Positions 8,432-14,704 of a DNA stretch of 15,720 nucleotides are shown here, in pieces (within the stretch, counting starts at the first letter, position 1; each line of letters begins with the position of its first letter). The translations under genes were made by a program, and so were the position numbers. The stretch is from an uncultured Eubacteriales bacterium. Its GTDB lineage: Bacteria; Bacillota; Clostridia; Oscillospirales; Oscillospiraceae. Below the pieces are notes generated by a model that saw nothing but the letters and a program-made list of their open reading frames with translations, did no database searches and was not told the origin of the DNA. The DNA lies in assembly GCA_900547315.1 (NCBI GenBank), contig URGI01000044.1, forward strand, positions 1 to 15,720. Reading direction: 5' to 3'.

Positions 8432-8468
8432 AACCGGCTGACGGAGGAATTTTCTCCGTCAGCCGGTT
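8432..8468. terminator. Bidirectional terminator between dnaE and lysR-A
   Basis: A perfect 15-base stem (8432-8446 with 8454-8468) closes a seven-base loop. On the minus strand it is followed by TTTTGATCTT, a reasonable tail for the LysR gene. On the plus strand the tail CTGTTATG is weak, but the stem is very stable and is the only candidate ending the hprK-dnaE operon. Confidence 0.8.
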
Positions 8469-8471
8469 CTG

Positions 8472-9371
8472 TTATGCGTATATCCGCAGAGTCTCGTTAT
8501 AGACCTTCATAATATCGTGCAGCACGTCAAACTGCGTGAAATCGTTGTGGTAGGCGATGTTTATCTCCCGCATCATGCTCAGATTCTCAACGGGCAGAAC
8601 CGCTATCTTGCCCTTTTTCAGCTCGTCCAGACACACGCTTCTGGCGAGGATGGAGACTCCGAAGTCCCGCCGGACAAGATCCTTTATCGTCGCCATGTTG
8701 TCTATCTCAAGCACGACGTTGAAGTCGCTTATGCTCATGTTGTTGCTCTCAAGGTGGGCGACGAACAGGTTGCGCGTGTTGGAATCCGGCAGACGCAGGA
8801 TCATGCGCTCCTTCTTCAGCTCGTTGAGCGTGACCATGCTCCGCTTTGCGAACGGGTGGTTTACCGACACCGCAAGCACGAGATAATCCGTATCGAGCAA
8901 AAGATAATGTATATTCGGGTCGGCTATCCGCCCCTCGACGATTGCGAGATCAAGCTCATAGGTGTTCAGCATAGTATAAAGATTGCTTATAGTATCAGTA
9001 ATCATTTTAATGCTTATGCCCTCGTTTGCAGCGCAGTATTTGGCCAGCGCTTCGGCGATGGGGTTGCTCTCCGCCGTGTGCGTCACGCCTATTGTGAGAT
9101 GCGTTGTCAGGCGGCGGCTGTCGCGCAGATCCTGCCGCAGGTTATTGTACAGCCCAAGCATTTTCTTCGCGCATTTTACGACCTCTTCGCCCTGCTTTGT
9201 CACTACGAGCTGGCCGTTTATACGCTCAAAAATGCGCACGCCGAGTTCCTGCTCCAGCGCCTTTATATGCTGGCTGACGGCAGGCTGGGTGATGGACAAC
9301 TGCTGCGCCGCCTTGGTATAGCTTTTTAGCTCCGATACTTTGAGCAGGGAGAGAAGCTTTTGATCAATCAT
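8472..9371 (-). CDS. LysR-family transcriptional regulator A (divergent from mgtC operon)
   Basis: This 299-residue protein has the standard LysR layout. A winged helix-turn-helix occupies residues 1-60, with recognition region TQPAVSQHIKALEQELG (28-44). A linker helix covers about 60-88, and the periplasmic-binding-protein-like effector domain starts at THLTIGVT (90-97). The effector domain is strikingly like that of the second LysR protein at 10436-11344: residues 157-247 here and 162-252 there align without a gap, with 49 of 91 identical by hand count. The helix-turn-helix regions are much less alike. The ribosome site is a weak GGTGA seven bases before the ATG. The gene is divergent from the 62-residue ORF-mgtC-lysR operon and shares an overlapping promoter region with it, the usual arrangement for an autorepressing LysR activator. 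The effector is unknown. Confidence 0.92.
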   Translation of the reverse strand: MIDQKLLSLLKVSELKSYTKAAQQLSITQPAVSQHIKALEQELGVRIFERINGQLVVTKQGEEVVKCAKKMLGLYNNLRQDLRDSRRLTTHLTIGVTHTAESNPIAEALAKYCAANEGISIKMITDTISNLYTMLNTYELDLAIVEGRIADPNIHYLLLDTDYLVLAVSVNHPFAKRSMVTLNELKKERMILRLPDSNTRNLFVAHLESNNMSISDFNVVLEIDNMATIKDLVRRDFGVSILARSVCLDELKKGKIAVLPVENLSMMREINIAYHNDFTQFDVLHDIMKVYNETLRIYA

Positions 9372-9382
9372 ACAAATTCACC

Positions 9383-9397
9383 ATAAGATAATTTTAT
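9383..9397. promoter_or_regulatory. Possible LysR recognition site (T-N11-A)
   Basis: The imperfect palindrome ATAA-N7-TTAT contains the LysR-type T-N11-A spacing (T9384 to A9396). Its centre lies about 63 bases upstream of the predicted start of the rightward transcript, where activating LysR proteins usually place their recognition site. The stretch is AT-rich, so chance occurrence is quite possible. Confidence 0.35.
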
Positions 9398-9418
9398 AGA
9401 TATAAATAAAAATATAAT

Positions 9419-9446
9419 TTGACTTTATGAGCCGGCTGAATATAAT
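9419..9446 (+). promoter_or_regulatory. Promoter of the ORF62-mgtC-lysR operon
   Basis: TTGACT (9419-9424) is separated by 16 bases from a perfect TATAAT (9441-9446). Transcription would start near 9453, about 40 bases before the ATG of the 62-residue ORF. Confidence 0.65.
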
Positions 9447-9473
9447 GGTAACATTCCAAGCAGCTTATGTCAA
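9445..9473 (-). promoter_or_regulatory. Probable promoter of lysR-A, overlapping the opposing promoter
   Basis: On the minus strand a perfect TTGACA (9473-9468) lies 17 bases from TACCAT (9450-9445). Its -10 shares two base pairs with the -10 of the rightward promoter, so polymerase could occupy only one at a time. The -10 is weak, making this less certain than the rightward promoter. Confidence 0.45.
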
Positions 9474-9491
9474 GGCAAATCAGGGGGGGCG

Positions 9492-9680
9492 ATGCCGGTG
9501 AAGCCTGACAACGCAAAAAGTCCATATACTTCACCGGCAATGCGCGCCGCGCTGAACCTGTACGGCCTGCGCAACGACGAGAGCGTCTGTACTGCCGAAT
9601 TGCGGCTGGATAAGGAAGACCTGCTGCCGCGCGAGATAAGGCTGCTTTTGCTGAGATACAGAAAGGGTGAAGAGCTATGA
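9492..9680 (+). CDS. Unrecognised 62-residue protein coupled to mgtC
   Basis: I do not recognise this protein. It is small, soluble and charged, without a membrane segment or signal peptide. The C-terminal half (TAELRLDKEDLLPREIRLLL) looks amphipathic-helical and ends in a basic-acidic tail. It has a G-rich ribosome site (AGGGGGG) close to its ATG and sits directly behind a good promoter. Its stop overlaps the mgtC start as ATGA, which argues strongly that it is translated and coupled to mgtC. It could be a small partner or regulator of the MgtC protein, or a leader peptide whose translation sets mgtC expression; neither can be decided from sequence. It contains one cysteine and no metal-binding cluster. 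Confidence 0.65.
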   Translation: MPVKPDNAKSPYTSPAMRAALNLYGLRNDESVCTAELRLDKEDLLPREIRLLLLRYRKGEEL

Positions 9681-10405
9681 CGCTCTGCGAATACTTTAAC
9701 GGCCAGTTTTCGCTGGCTCAGAATATTGATTTTTTCATACGCATACTTGCGGCCTGCTTCTGCGGCGCCTGCATAGGCTTTGAGCGGAGCAAGCGGTTCA
9801 AGGAGGCGGGCGTACGCACGCACATAATAGTCTGTTGTGCCGCCGCGCTCATTATGATAATCTCAAAATACGGCTTCGCCGACCTGACGGCGGCGGACGG
9901 CGCGGTCTACAATGGAACGCGCGGCGCTGACCCCGCGCGCGTGGCGGCGCAGGCGGTCAGCGGCATCAGCTTTCTCGGCGCGGGCGTGATATTCAAAAAC
10001 GGCAACACCGTCAAGGGACTGACCACCGCTGCCGGCATCTGGGCGACGGCGGCCATAGGTCTCGCGGTAGGTGCCGGAATGTACTGGGTCGGGCTTTTCG
10101 TAACGCTGCTTATCGCGGTGTTTCAGATATCCATGCACCGCTTTACCATCGGCGCGGATTCCTTCTGCACGAGCCGTGTGCAGTTCACGGTGTCGAATGG
10201 GGAGGAGTTTGCGGCGGAGCTGCAAACTCAGCTTGGCAAGTGGCGTGCGCGCGTTGTGAGCAGCGAACTGAGCCGCGACGGAGACGGAAACCTGTGCTAT
10301 GACCTGACGCTGAAAACGGCGCAGTGCATCGAGCTTGACGATATAATGCAGTTTATGACCGAACATAAAGAGATAATCCGCGCTGAGGGGGTGCCAGTGG
10401 CGTAG
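9677..10405 (+). CDS. MgtC/SapB family membrane protein
   Basis: This 242-residue inner-membrane protein carries the MgtC core: IGFERSKRFKEAGVRTH (33-49), then DPARVAAQAVSGISFLGAG (85-103) and VKGLTTAAGIWATAAIGLA (112-130). Hydrophobic segments at about 18-36, 46-65, 94-106, 114-131 and 134-152 give four to five membrane helices. A soluble C-terminal domain at about 155-242 probably has the ACT-like fold seen in many MgtC proteins. Family members are linked to growth in low magnesium and, in Salmonella and mycobacteria, to survival in macrophages and control of ATP synthase; they are not proven transporters. Which role applies here is unknown. The ribosome site GGGTGA lies in the upstream small ORF, which overlaps by four bases. 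lysR-B starts 30 bases after its stop, past a short GC hairpin at 10406-10418. Confidence 0.92.
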   Translation: MTLCEYFNGQFSLAQNIDFFIRILAACFCGACIGFERSKRFKEAGVRTHIIVCCAAALIMIISKYGFADLTAADGAVYNGTRGADPARVAAQAVSGISFLGAGVIFKNGNTVKGLTTAAGIWATAAIGLAVGAGMYWVGLFVTLLIAVFQISMHRFTIGADSFCTSRVQFTVSNGEEFAAELQTQLGKWRARVVSSELSRDGDGNLCYDLTLKTAQCIELDDIMQFMTEHKEIIRAEGVPVA

Positions 10406-10435
10406 CCGGCTCGGCCGGGGGGAAAGGAGCCGCGC

Positions 10436-11344
10436 ATGGAGCCGCAAGTGAATTATGACCAGCGATACAGCGGGCTTCTGACCGTTTACAGGCTTCGCAG
10501 CTTTGCCGCGGCGGCCGTGGAGCTGAGCCTGACGGCCTCGGCGGTCTCCAAGCAGATACGCTCCCTCGAAAGCGATCTTGGCCGCCCGCTGTTTATCCGC
10601 AGCGGCAGCAGGCTCATTCCAACCAGAGCCTGCGAAGCGATAGTGCCGTTCGCGGAGAAAATAGACGCCCTGTGCGTCCGGATGCAGCAGGAGCTGGCCT
10701 CAACGGATCGCAGTGTCCGCCACCTCGTCGTCGGGGTGACGCCGAGCGCGGAGAGCAGCGCGATCTCGCAGGTGTTGACCCGGTACGCGTCGGAGCATAA
10801 TGATACGCAGATAACGATAGTGTCAGAGGGCAGTGCGGCGCTGCATGACATGCTTCAGGCCGGGGCGATAGATCTGGCGGTCGTTGACGGCGGCTTCAGC
10901 GCAGACGGCTTCAATTCGATACTGCTCGACACGGATCACCTTGTAGTCGCGGTATCGAACGAAAATCCGCTTTCCGAGAAAAGCTTTGTGCGCCTGTCCG
11001 AACTGCGGCATGAACGGCTCATCCTGTGCGCGCCCGGCTCCGGCACGAGGAATCTTTTTGAGGCACATCTGAAAAGCGCCGGTATGCAGATCGGCCAGTT
11101 CAATGTGATGATGGAACTGGACAGCATATCGACGATAAAAAAGCTCGTCGGCGATAACTATGGCGTGTCGGTGCTGCCGAACAAGGTGTGCGCCCGCGAT
11201 GCGGAAGCGGGGCGCTTTCGCATAAAGCCGATAGCGGACATGAACATGGCGCGGCAGATACATATGTTTTACCGGCCGGAGCTCCGCTGTGAAGAGCTGT
11301 TGGGCGATATACAAAGACTGTATTATGAGGTTATGAGCAATTAA
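10436..11344 (+). CDS. LysR-family transcriptional regulator B (third gene of mgtC operon)
   Basis: This 302-residue LysR protein has a winged helix-turn-helix at about 9-66, with recognition region TASAVSKQIRSLESDLG (33-49), and an effector-binding domain from HLVVGVTPSAES (96-107) on. AAAGGAG lies six bases before the ATG. The effector domain closely matches that of the divergent regulator at 8472-9371, including a shared TRNLF-AHL segment and DTD-LV-AVS strand, while the DNA-binding domains have drifted. The two therefore look like products of an old local duplication. Being co-transcribed with mgtC, this gene would form a feedback loop on its own operon. It ends at a strong two-way terminator. 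Confidence 0.92.
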   Translation: MEPQVNYDQRYSGLLTVYRLRSFAAAAVELSLTASAVSKQIRSLESDLGRPLFIRSGSRLIPTRACEAIVPFAEKIDALCVRMQQELASTDRSVRHLVVGVTPSAESSAISQVLTRYASEHNDTQITIVSEGSAALHDMLQAGAIDLAVVDGGFSADGFNSILLDTDHLVVAVSNENPLSEKSFVRLSELRHERLILCAPGSGTRNLFEAHLKSAGMQIGQFNVMMELDSISTIKKLVGDNYGVSVLPNKVCARDAEAGRFRIKPIADMNMARQIHMFYRPELRCEELLGDIQRLYYEVMSN

Positions 11345-11376
11345 AAAACCGACAGAACGCAAGCTCTGTCGGTTTT
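11345..11376. terminator. Bidirectional terminator between lysR-B and the M32 gene
   Basis: A perfect 12-base stem AAAACCGACAGA / TCTGTCGGTTTT closes an eight-base loop. Because the arms begin with A and end with T, both strands get a T tract: TTTTGACTT on plus and TTTTTTAATT on minus. It starts directly after the lysR-B stop and ends just before the stop of the convergent carboxypeptidase gene. Confidence 0.9.
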
Positions 11377-11379
11377 GAC

Positions 11380-12894
11380 TTATTTCAGCTCGTAGAGCTT
11401 GGAGTATTTCTCCTCCAGATAGCTCAGGTAGTAATCCGGGTTCAGGCTCTCGCCGGTGATGTGGCGTATCCACTCGTCGGGATCCATGACGGACGCGCAG
11501 GAGAACACGTACTCGCGCAGCCAATCCGCGACCTTGTTCAGCTCGCCGCGCTCGACGGCGGCGAACACGTCGAAGTCCTTCTGCATCGTGCGCAGGATCT
11601 GCACGCCGTAGGCGTTGCCGAGCGCGTAGGATGGGAAGTAGCCGAACATGCCCGTCCAGTGGACGTCCTGAAGGCAGCCGTCCGCGTCGTTCGGCACGTC
11701 GATGCCGAGGTATTCTTTATATTTCGCGTTCCACAGCGCGGGGATCTTGTCGACCGTGATATCGCCGTTTATGAACGCCTTCTCCAGCTCGTAGCGGATG
11801 AGGATGTGCAGGCTGTATGTCAGCTCGTCGGCCTCGGTGCGGATAAGGCTGGGGCGGGCGATGTTGACGGCTTCGTACAGCTCGCGCTCGCTCACGTCGG
11901 ACAGGTTGCCGCTTATCTCAAGCAGCTTCGGATATACAAAGTGGATGAACGCCTCGCTGCGGCCTATGAGGTTTTCGTAGAAGCGGGAGATCGTCTCGTG
12001 CATGGCGTTGGACATGGCGTTCGCGGCGTGGTTGGCGTAGAACTCCTGCGGCTCGTTCTGCATGAACAGCGCGTGGCCGCCCTCGTGCAGCGTGGAGAAA
12101 ATGTTTGATATGAAGTTGTCCTCGAAATAGTGCGTCGTGACGCGGACGTCATTCGCGCCGAAGTTCGTCGTGAAGGGGTGCTCGGTCGTCATGAGCACGA
12201 GCGCGCTCTCGCGCAGCCCCTCTATCCGGAGCAGGTACTTCGAGAATGCCTCCTGCTCAGGGATCGGGCAGCTGCGTGTCAGGAAATCCTCGCGGATGGG
12301 CTTGCCCTCGGCGACGATGCGCTTCATCAGCGGCACGATGCGCTCCTTCAGCGCGCCGAAGAACGCGTCGAGCTGGACGTGGTCGTTACCCTTCTCGTAA
12401 TCGTCGAGCAGAGAGTCGTAATATGTGGGCTTCTTCTCATCGCGCAGGTCTATGCTGCGGCGGGTGAAGTCGATGAGCGTGGCCATCGAGTCGCGGTAGA
12501 GCGAGAAGTCGGCGGCTTTCTTGGACGCGAGCCATTCGCCGTAGGCCTTGCTGGAAGCAAGATTCATCTCGTAGGCAAACTTTGCGCTCTCGTTCTTGGA
12601 CTTGATATACTCGTCATATTTGTGCTCGACCGCCTTTTTCTGCACCTCGGTCAAGCCCTCGGAATCCTCGTGCAGCTCGCAGATGAGCTTCACGTACTTT
12701 TTGGAGTGCATCAGCTTGTGGAACTGGCGTCCGATGGTCGCCATATCCTCACCGGCCTGCGCGATGCCCTCTTCGGGCGCGCAGCACTCCATATCGAAAC
12801 TGACCTTGCCGATGCAGCGGGCATAGGCTTCCATCTCGTCGAGCAGCGCAAAGAGCTGCTTAAGCTTTTTCCGGTTATTCTTTGCGTTATCCAT
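11380..12894 (-). CDS. M32 family metallocarboxypeptidase (carboxypeptidase Taq type)
   Basis: This 504-residue cytosolic zinc peptidase should remove C-terminal residues from peptides. All M32 signatures are present in order (numbered from the ATG at 12894): HPF (239-241), DVRVT (249-253), the zinc site HEGGH (270-274) with catalytic Glu271, HET (299-301) supplying the third ligand Glu300, the IRTEADELTYSLHI block, and DVHWTGMFGYFPSYALGN. The family consensus HES/GQSR-W-EN reads HETISRFYEN here, a mild variant. The ATG at 12894 is preferred to an in-frame TTG at 12912 because AAGGAG lies between the two at ideal spacing for the ATG. It follows nth by 24 bases on the same strand and probably shares its transcript. 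No signal peptide. Confidence 0.95.
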   Translation of the reverse strand: MDNAKNNRKKLKQLFALLDEMEAYARCIGKVSFDMECCAPEEGIAQAGEDMATIGRQFHKLMHSKKYVKLICELHEDSEGLTEVQKKAVEHKYDEYIKSKNESAKFAYEMNLASSKAYGEWLASKKAADFSLYRDSMATLIDFTRRSIDLRDEKKPTYYDSLLDDYEKGNDHVQLDAFFGALKERIVPLMKRIVAEGKPIREDFLTRSCPIPEQEAFSKYLLRIEGLRESALVLMTTEHPFTTNFGANDVRVTTHYFEDNFISNIFSTLHEGGHALFMQNEPQEFYANHAANAMSNAMHETISRFYENLIGRSEAFIHFVYPKLLEISGNLSDVSERELYEAVNIARPSLIRTEADELTYSLHILIRYELEKAFINGDITVDKIPALWNAKYKEYLGIDVPNDADGCLQDVHWTGMFGYFPSYALGNAYGVQILRTMQKDFDVFAAVERGELNKVADWLREYVFSCASVMDPDEWIRHITGESLNPDYYLSYLEEKYSKLYELK

Positions 12895-12918
12895 GTTATA
12901 TCTCCTTGTCAACTGATA

Positions 12919-13563
12919 CTACTTGTTCTCACCTGAGAAATACTGGCACAGATGGCGCAGACAGCACTCTGCGCAGTTCGGCTTGCGCGCATCGCACACG
13001 GCGCGGCCGTGCAGCACGATGCAATGGCAGAAGTCGGACGAGTGCTCCGGCGGAAGTATCTTCCGCAGCTCCATCTCAATCTTGACCGGATCCTTCAGGT
13101 TATCCACAAGCCCCAGCCGGTTCGAGATACGGATGCAGTGCGTATCGACGACCGTGGAGCCGGGCACCTTGAACACATCGCCGAGAATCAGATTTGCCGT
13201 TTTCCTGCCGACCCCGGGCAGCGCGGTCAGCTCCTCCATAGTCCGCGGCAGCTCGCCGCCGTATTTCTCGAGCAGAACGTTTGCGCAGGCGACGATGTCC
13301 CGCGCCTTCGCGCGGTAGAATCCGCAGGAGTGGACGTATCTCTCGACCTCCTCGACGTCCGCGGCGGCGAAGGCCTCAAGCGTCGGGAAGCGCTCGAACA
13401 GCGCGGGGGTTATCTTGTTCACGCGCTCGTCCGTGCACTGCGCGGCGAGCCGCACCGAAAACAGCAGCTCGTAGTCCTTGCGCCAGTCGAGCGTGCAGTC
13501 CGCCTGCGGATACTCGGCCAGCAGAAGCCGCACTATTTCGTTTACCTGCTCCTGTGTGCGCAT
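12919..13563 (-). CDS. nth: Endonuclease III, DNA glycosylase/AP lyase
   Basis: This 214-residue base-excision-repair enzyme removes oxidised pyrimidines and cuts at abasic sites. The helix-hairpin-helix LPGVGRKTAN (115-124) contains the catalytic Lys121, and VVDTH (138-142) contains the catalytic Asp140. The C-terminal iron-sulphur loop C-x6-C-x2-C-x5-C is complete at C190, C197, C200 and C206, with an extra Cys at 201. LAAQCTDERVN (39-49) is the usual N-terminal block. AGAGGT lies upstream of the ATG. It is the first gene of a two-gene unit with the M32 carboxypeptidase; the pairing has no evident functional meaning. Confidence 0.96.
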   Translation of the reverse strand: MRTQEQVNEIVRLLLAEYPQADCTLDWRKDYELLFSVRLAAQCTDERVNKITPALFERFPTLEAFAAADVEEVERYVHSCGFYRAKARDIVACANVLLEKYGGELPRTMEELTALPGVGRKTANLILGDVFKVPGSTVVDTHCIRISNRLGLVDNLKDPVKIEMELRKILPPEHSSDFCHCIVLHGRAVCDARKPNCAECCLRHLCQYFSGENK

Positions 13564-13579
13564 AAGCTTACCTCTTATT

Positions 13580-13607
13580 TTTATAATAGTATAATGGTAA
13601 TGGTCAG
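13580..13607 (-). promoter_or_regulatory. Possible promoter of nth
   Basis: On the minus strand CTGACC (13607-13602) and TATAAA (13585-13580) are 16 bases apart. The -35 matches TTGACA at only four positions, and the region is AT-rich, so this is tentative. Confidence 0.3.
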
Positions 13608-13616
13608 TAAAAAAGC

Positions 13617-13647
13617 AAAGTCGGCGCGGCTTTATCGCGCCGACTTT
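13617..13647 (-). terminator. Intrinsic terminator of the surface-protein gene
   Basis: A perfect 12-base GC-rich stem AAAGTCGGCGCG / CGCGCCGACTTT closes a seven-base loop. On the minus strand it is followed by GCTTTTTTACTG. It begins eight bases after the stop of the gene at 13655-14353 and lies upstream of nth. Confidence 0.85.
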
Positions 13648-13654
13648 TATTGAT

Positions 13655-14353
13655 TTATCTGCTTGCAGTGACGGTTCCGCTGGCGACTATGTCGGTCAGG
13701 TCAACGTCGCTGTACTTTCCGCCGAAGTGCCATGTGACACTCAGCGGCAGGCTGATGGACTCGCCGGAGGAGATGTTCACGGTGAAGGTCTTGCTGCCGA
13801 AGGGGGTGTTCAGCGCGCTCTTGCCGTCGTAATCCACGGCGGGGCTGGCCATGGTCGCGGTGCTGCCGTTGAGATCAACGGTGACTGCGCCGGGAACCTC
13901 AACGAGATGCAGGCTGTAAGAGTCAAGGCTGACCTTGACCGTTACCTCGGCCTGAGAACCGCTCACGGAGCTGATGCTCCAGTCAACGCGGATGTTCATC
14001 GGCACACCCGTGTTGGAAGAGAAGCTGCCGGAATTGAGAAGCTTGTTAGGCTCCGGAGTCGGCGCGGGGGTGGGAGTGGGCGTAGGAGTGGGCGTCGGCG
14101 TCGGGGTAGGCGTGGGAGCCGAGGACGGCGTCGGGGTCGTCGCCGTGCCGGTGCTGCCGGAGCTGCTGCCGTCGCCGGTCGTACCGCCTGCGTTCGGCGT
14201 GCCGACGACTATCTGCGGCTCCATCGAACCTGATACGTCGGCAGCCGGAGGTTCGGCCGCATTATCCTTGCTTGTCAGCCAGAAGCAGATGAGCGCAACG
14301 GCCAGAAGGAAAAATACTATGAACAAAACCGCAGCAAATTTGCCTTTTTTCAT
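13655..14353 (-). CDS. Membrane-anchored protein with Pro-Thr stalk and beta-rich outer domain
   Basis: I do not recognise a named family. The 232-residue product starts MKKGKF and has one hydrophobic segment at 7-26, acting as signal anchor; the cysteine at 23 does not fit a lipobox. A low-complexity Gly/Ser/Thr stretch (50-72) leads to a Pro-Thr alternating stalk (about 73-102). The remaining 130 residues alternate hydrophobic and polar positions with many Val, Thr and Ser, as in an extracellular immunoglobulin-like beta-sandwich. No catalytic motif, sortase signal or cell-wall repeat is visible. AAAGGA lies 11 bases before the ATG, with a good promoter about 35 bases further up and a strong terminator behind, so it is a single-gene unit. 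A surface-exposed role is inferred from the layout only. Confidence 0.75.
   Translation of the reverse strand: MKKGKFAAVLFIVFFLLAVALICFWLTSKDNAAEPPAADVSGSMEPQIVVGTPNAGGTTGDGSSSGSTGTATTPTPSSAPTPTPTPTPTPTPTPTPAPTPEPNKLLNSGSFSSNTGVPMNIRVDWSISSVSGSQAEVTVKVSLDSYSLHLVEVPGAVTVDLNGSTATMASPAVDYDGKSALNTPFGSKTFTVNISSGESISLPLSVTWHFGGKYSDVDLTDIVASGTVTASR
14054..14119 (-). repeat. Hexanucleotide repeat encoding the Pro-Thr stalk
   Basis: Degenerate six-base units (GTNGGN on the plus strand) encode alternating Thr-Pro, residues 79-100 of the surface protein. Third positions vary between units, which lowers slippage but still leaves a stretch where unit number could change between strains without a frameshift. 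Confidence 0.8.
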
Positions 14354-14387
14354 TATTGATTCAGTCCTTTCATTAGGAGTGATTACA

Positions 14388-14416
14388 ATTATACAGCAAA
14401 AGGCGAAAAATGTCTA
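14388..14416 (-). promoter_or_regulatory. Promoter of the Pro-Thr surface-protein gene
   Basis: On the minus strand TAGACA (14416-14411) is exactly 17 bases from a perfect TATAAT (14393-14388). The transcript would start near 14381, about 28 bases before the ATG. Confidence 0.65.
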
Positions 14417-14573
14417 CCATGGGCGGCGCGGACAGGTGTGAATTATGTTTCTTAAGGGGCGGCGCGGGTGGAACGCGGCACGCCATATTTTGGCATGCCG
14501 GTGCATTCTGCCCACAATATACAGATGGCACATGATGAAACGACCGATCTTTTGTCAAAAATGTCTCATTTGG
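14417..14573. other. Intergenic region with an imperfect hairpin
   Basis: This is the non-coding middle of the 351-base gap between the surface-protein gene and the sugar transferase. Its most visible structure is a ten-base imperfect inverted repeat, CGGCACGCCA (14476-14485) with TGGCATGCCG (14491-14500), one mismatch and a five-base loop, with no T tract on either side. Short reading frames exist here but lack ribosome sites and credible composition, so no gene is called. Confidence 0.5.
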
Positions 14574-14580
14574 TTGACAA
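14552..14580. promoter_or_regulatory. Inverted repeat overlapping the -35 of the sugar transferase promoter
   Basis: TTGTCAA (14552-14558) and its exact complement TTGACAA (14574-14580) are 15 bases apart, and the second arm contains the -35 hexamer. Arm centres 22 bases apart place both on one face of the helix, as for an operator. With arms this short, chance is a real alternative. Confidence 0.3.
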
Positions 14581-14602
14581 GTTGTGGCAGTTGGTGTAAA
14601 AT
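14574..14602 (+). promoter_or_regulatory. Promoter of the sugar transferase gene
   Basis: A perfect TTGACA (14574-14579) is 17 bases from TAAAAT (14597-14602). The predicted transcript would start near 14609 and carry a leader of about 95 bases before the coding region. Confidence 0.7.
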
Positions 14603-14704
14603 CTTAAAAAACATAAGATATTCGTTGGACTGCGGCCTGACGGTTCTATTGCAGCATGTTTCCGGTAAGAAGCGACCGGTTGAAGGGAGCTGATTCACAT
14701 CGAC

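Noticed and set aside
12894..12912. Upstream TTG start for the M32 carboxypeptidase
   Set aside because: The AAGGAG ribosome site lies inside the extra codons and is correctly spaced only for the ATG at 12894.
14054..14119. Short tandem repeats as a CRISPR or VNTR locus outside a gene
   Set aside because: The units are six bases, lie fully in frame within the surface-protein gene and simply encode Thr-Pro.
14476..14500. Intergenic hairpin as a terminator
   Set aside because: No T run follows on either strand, and no gene ends nearby in a matching direction.
14445..14693. An 82-residue frame between the surface-protein and sugar transferase genes
   Set aside because: It has no ribosome site, has Cys/Trp/Arg-rich composition unlike real proteins here, and spans the sugar transferase promoter.
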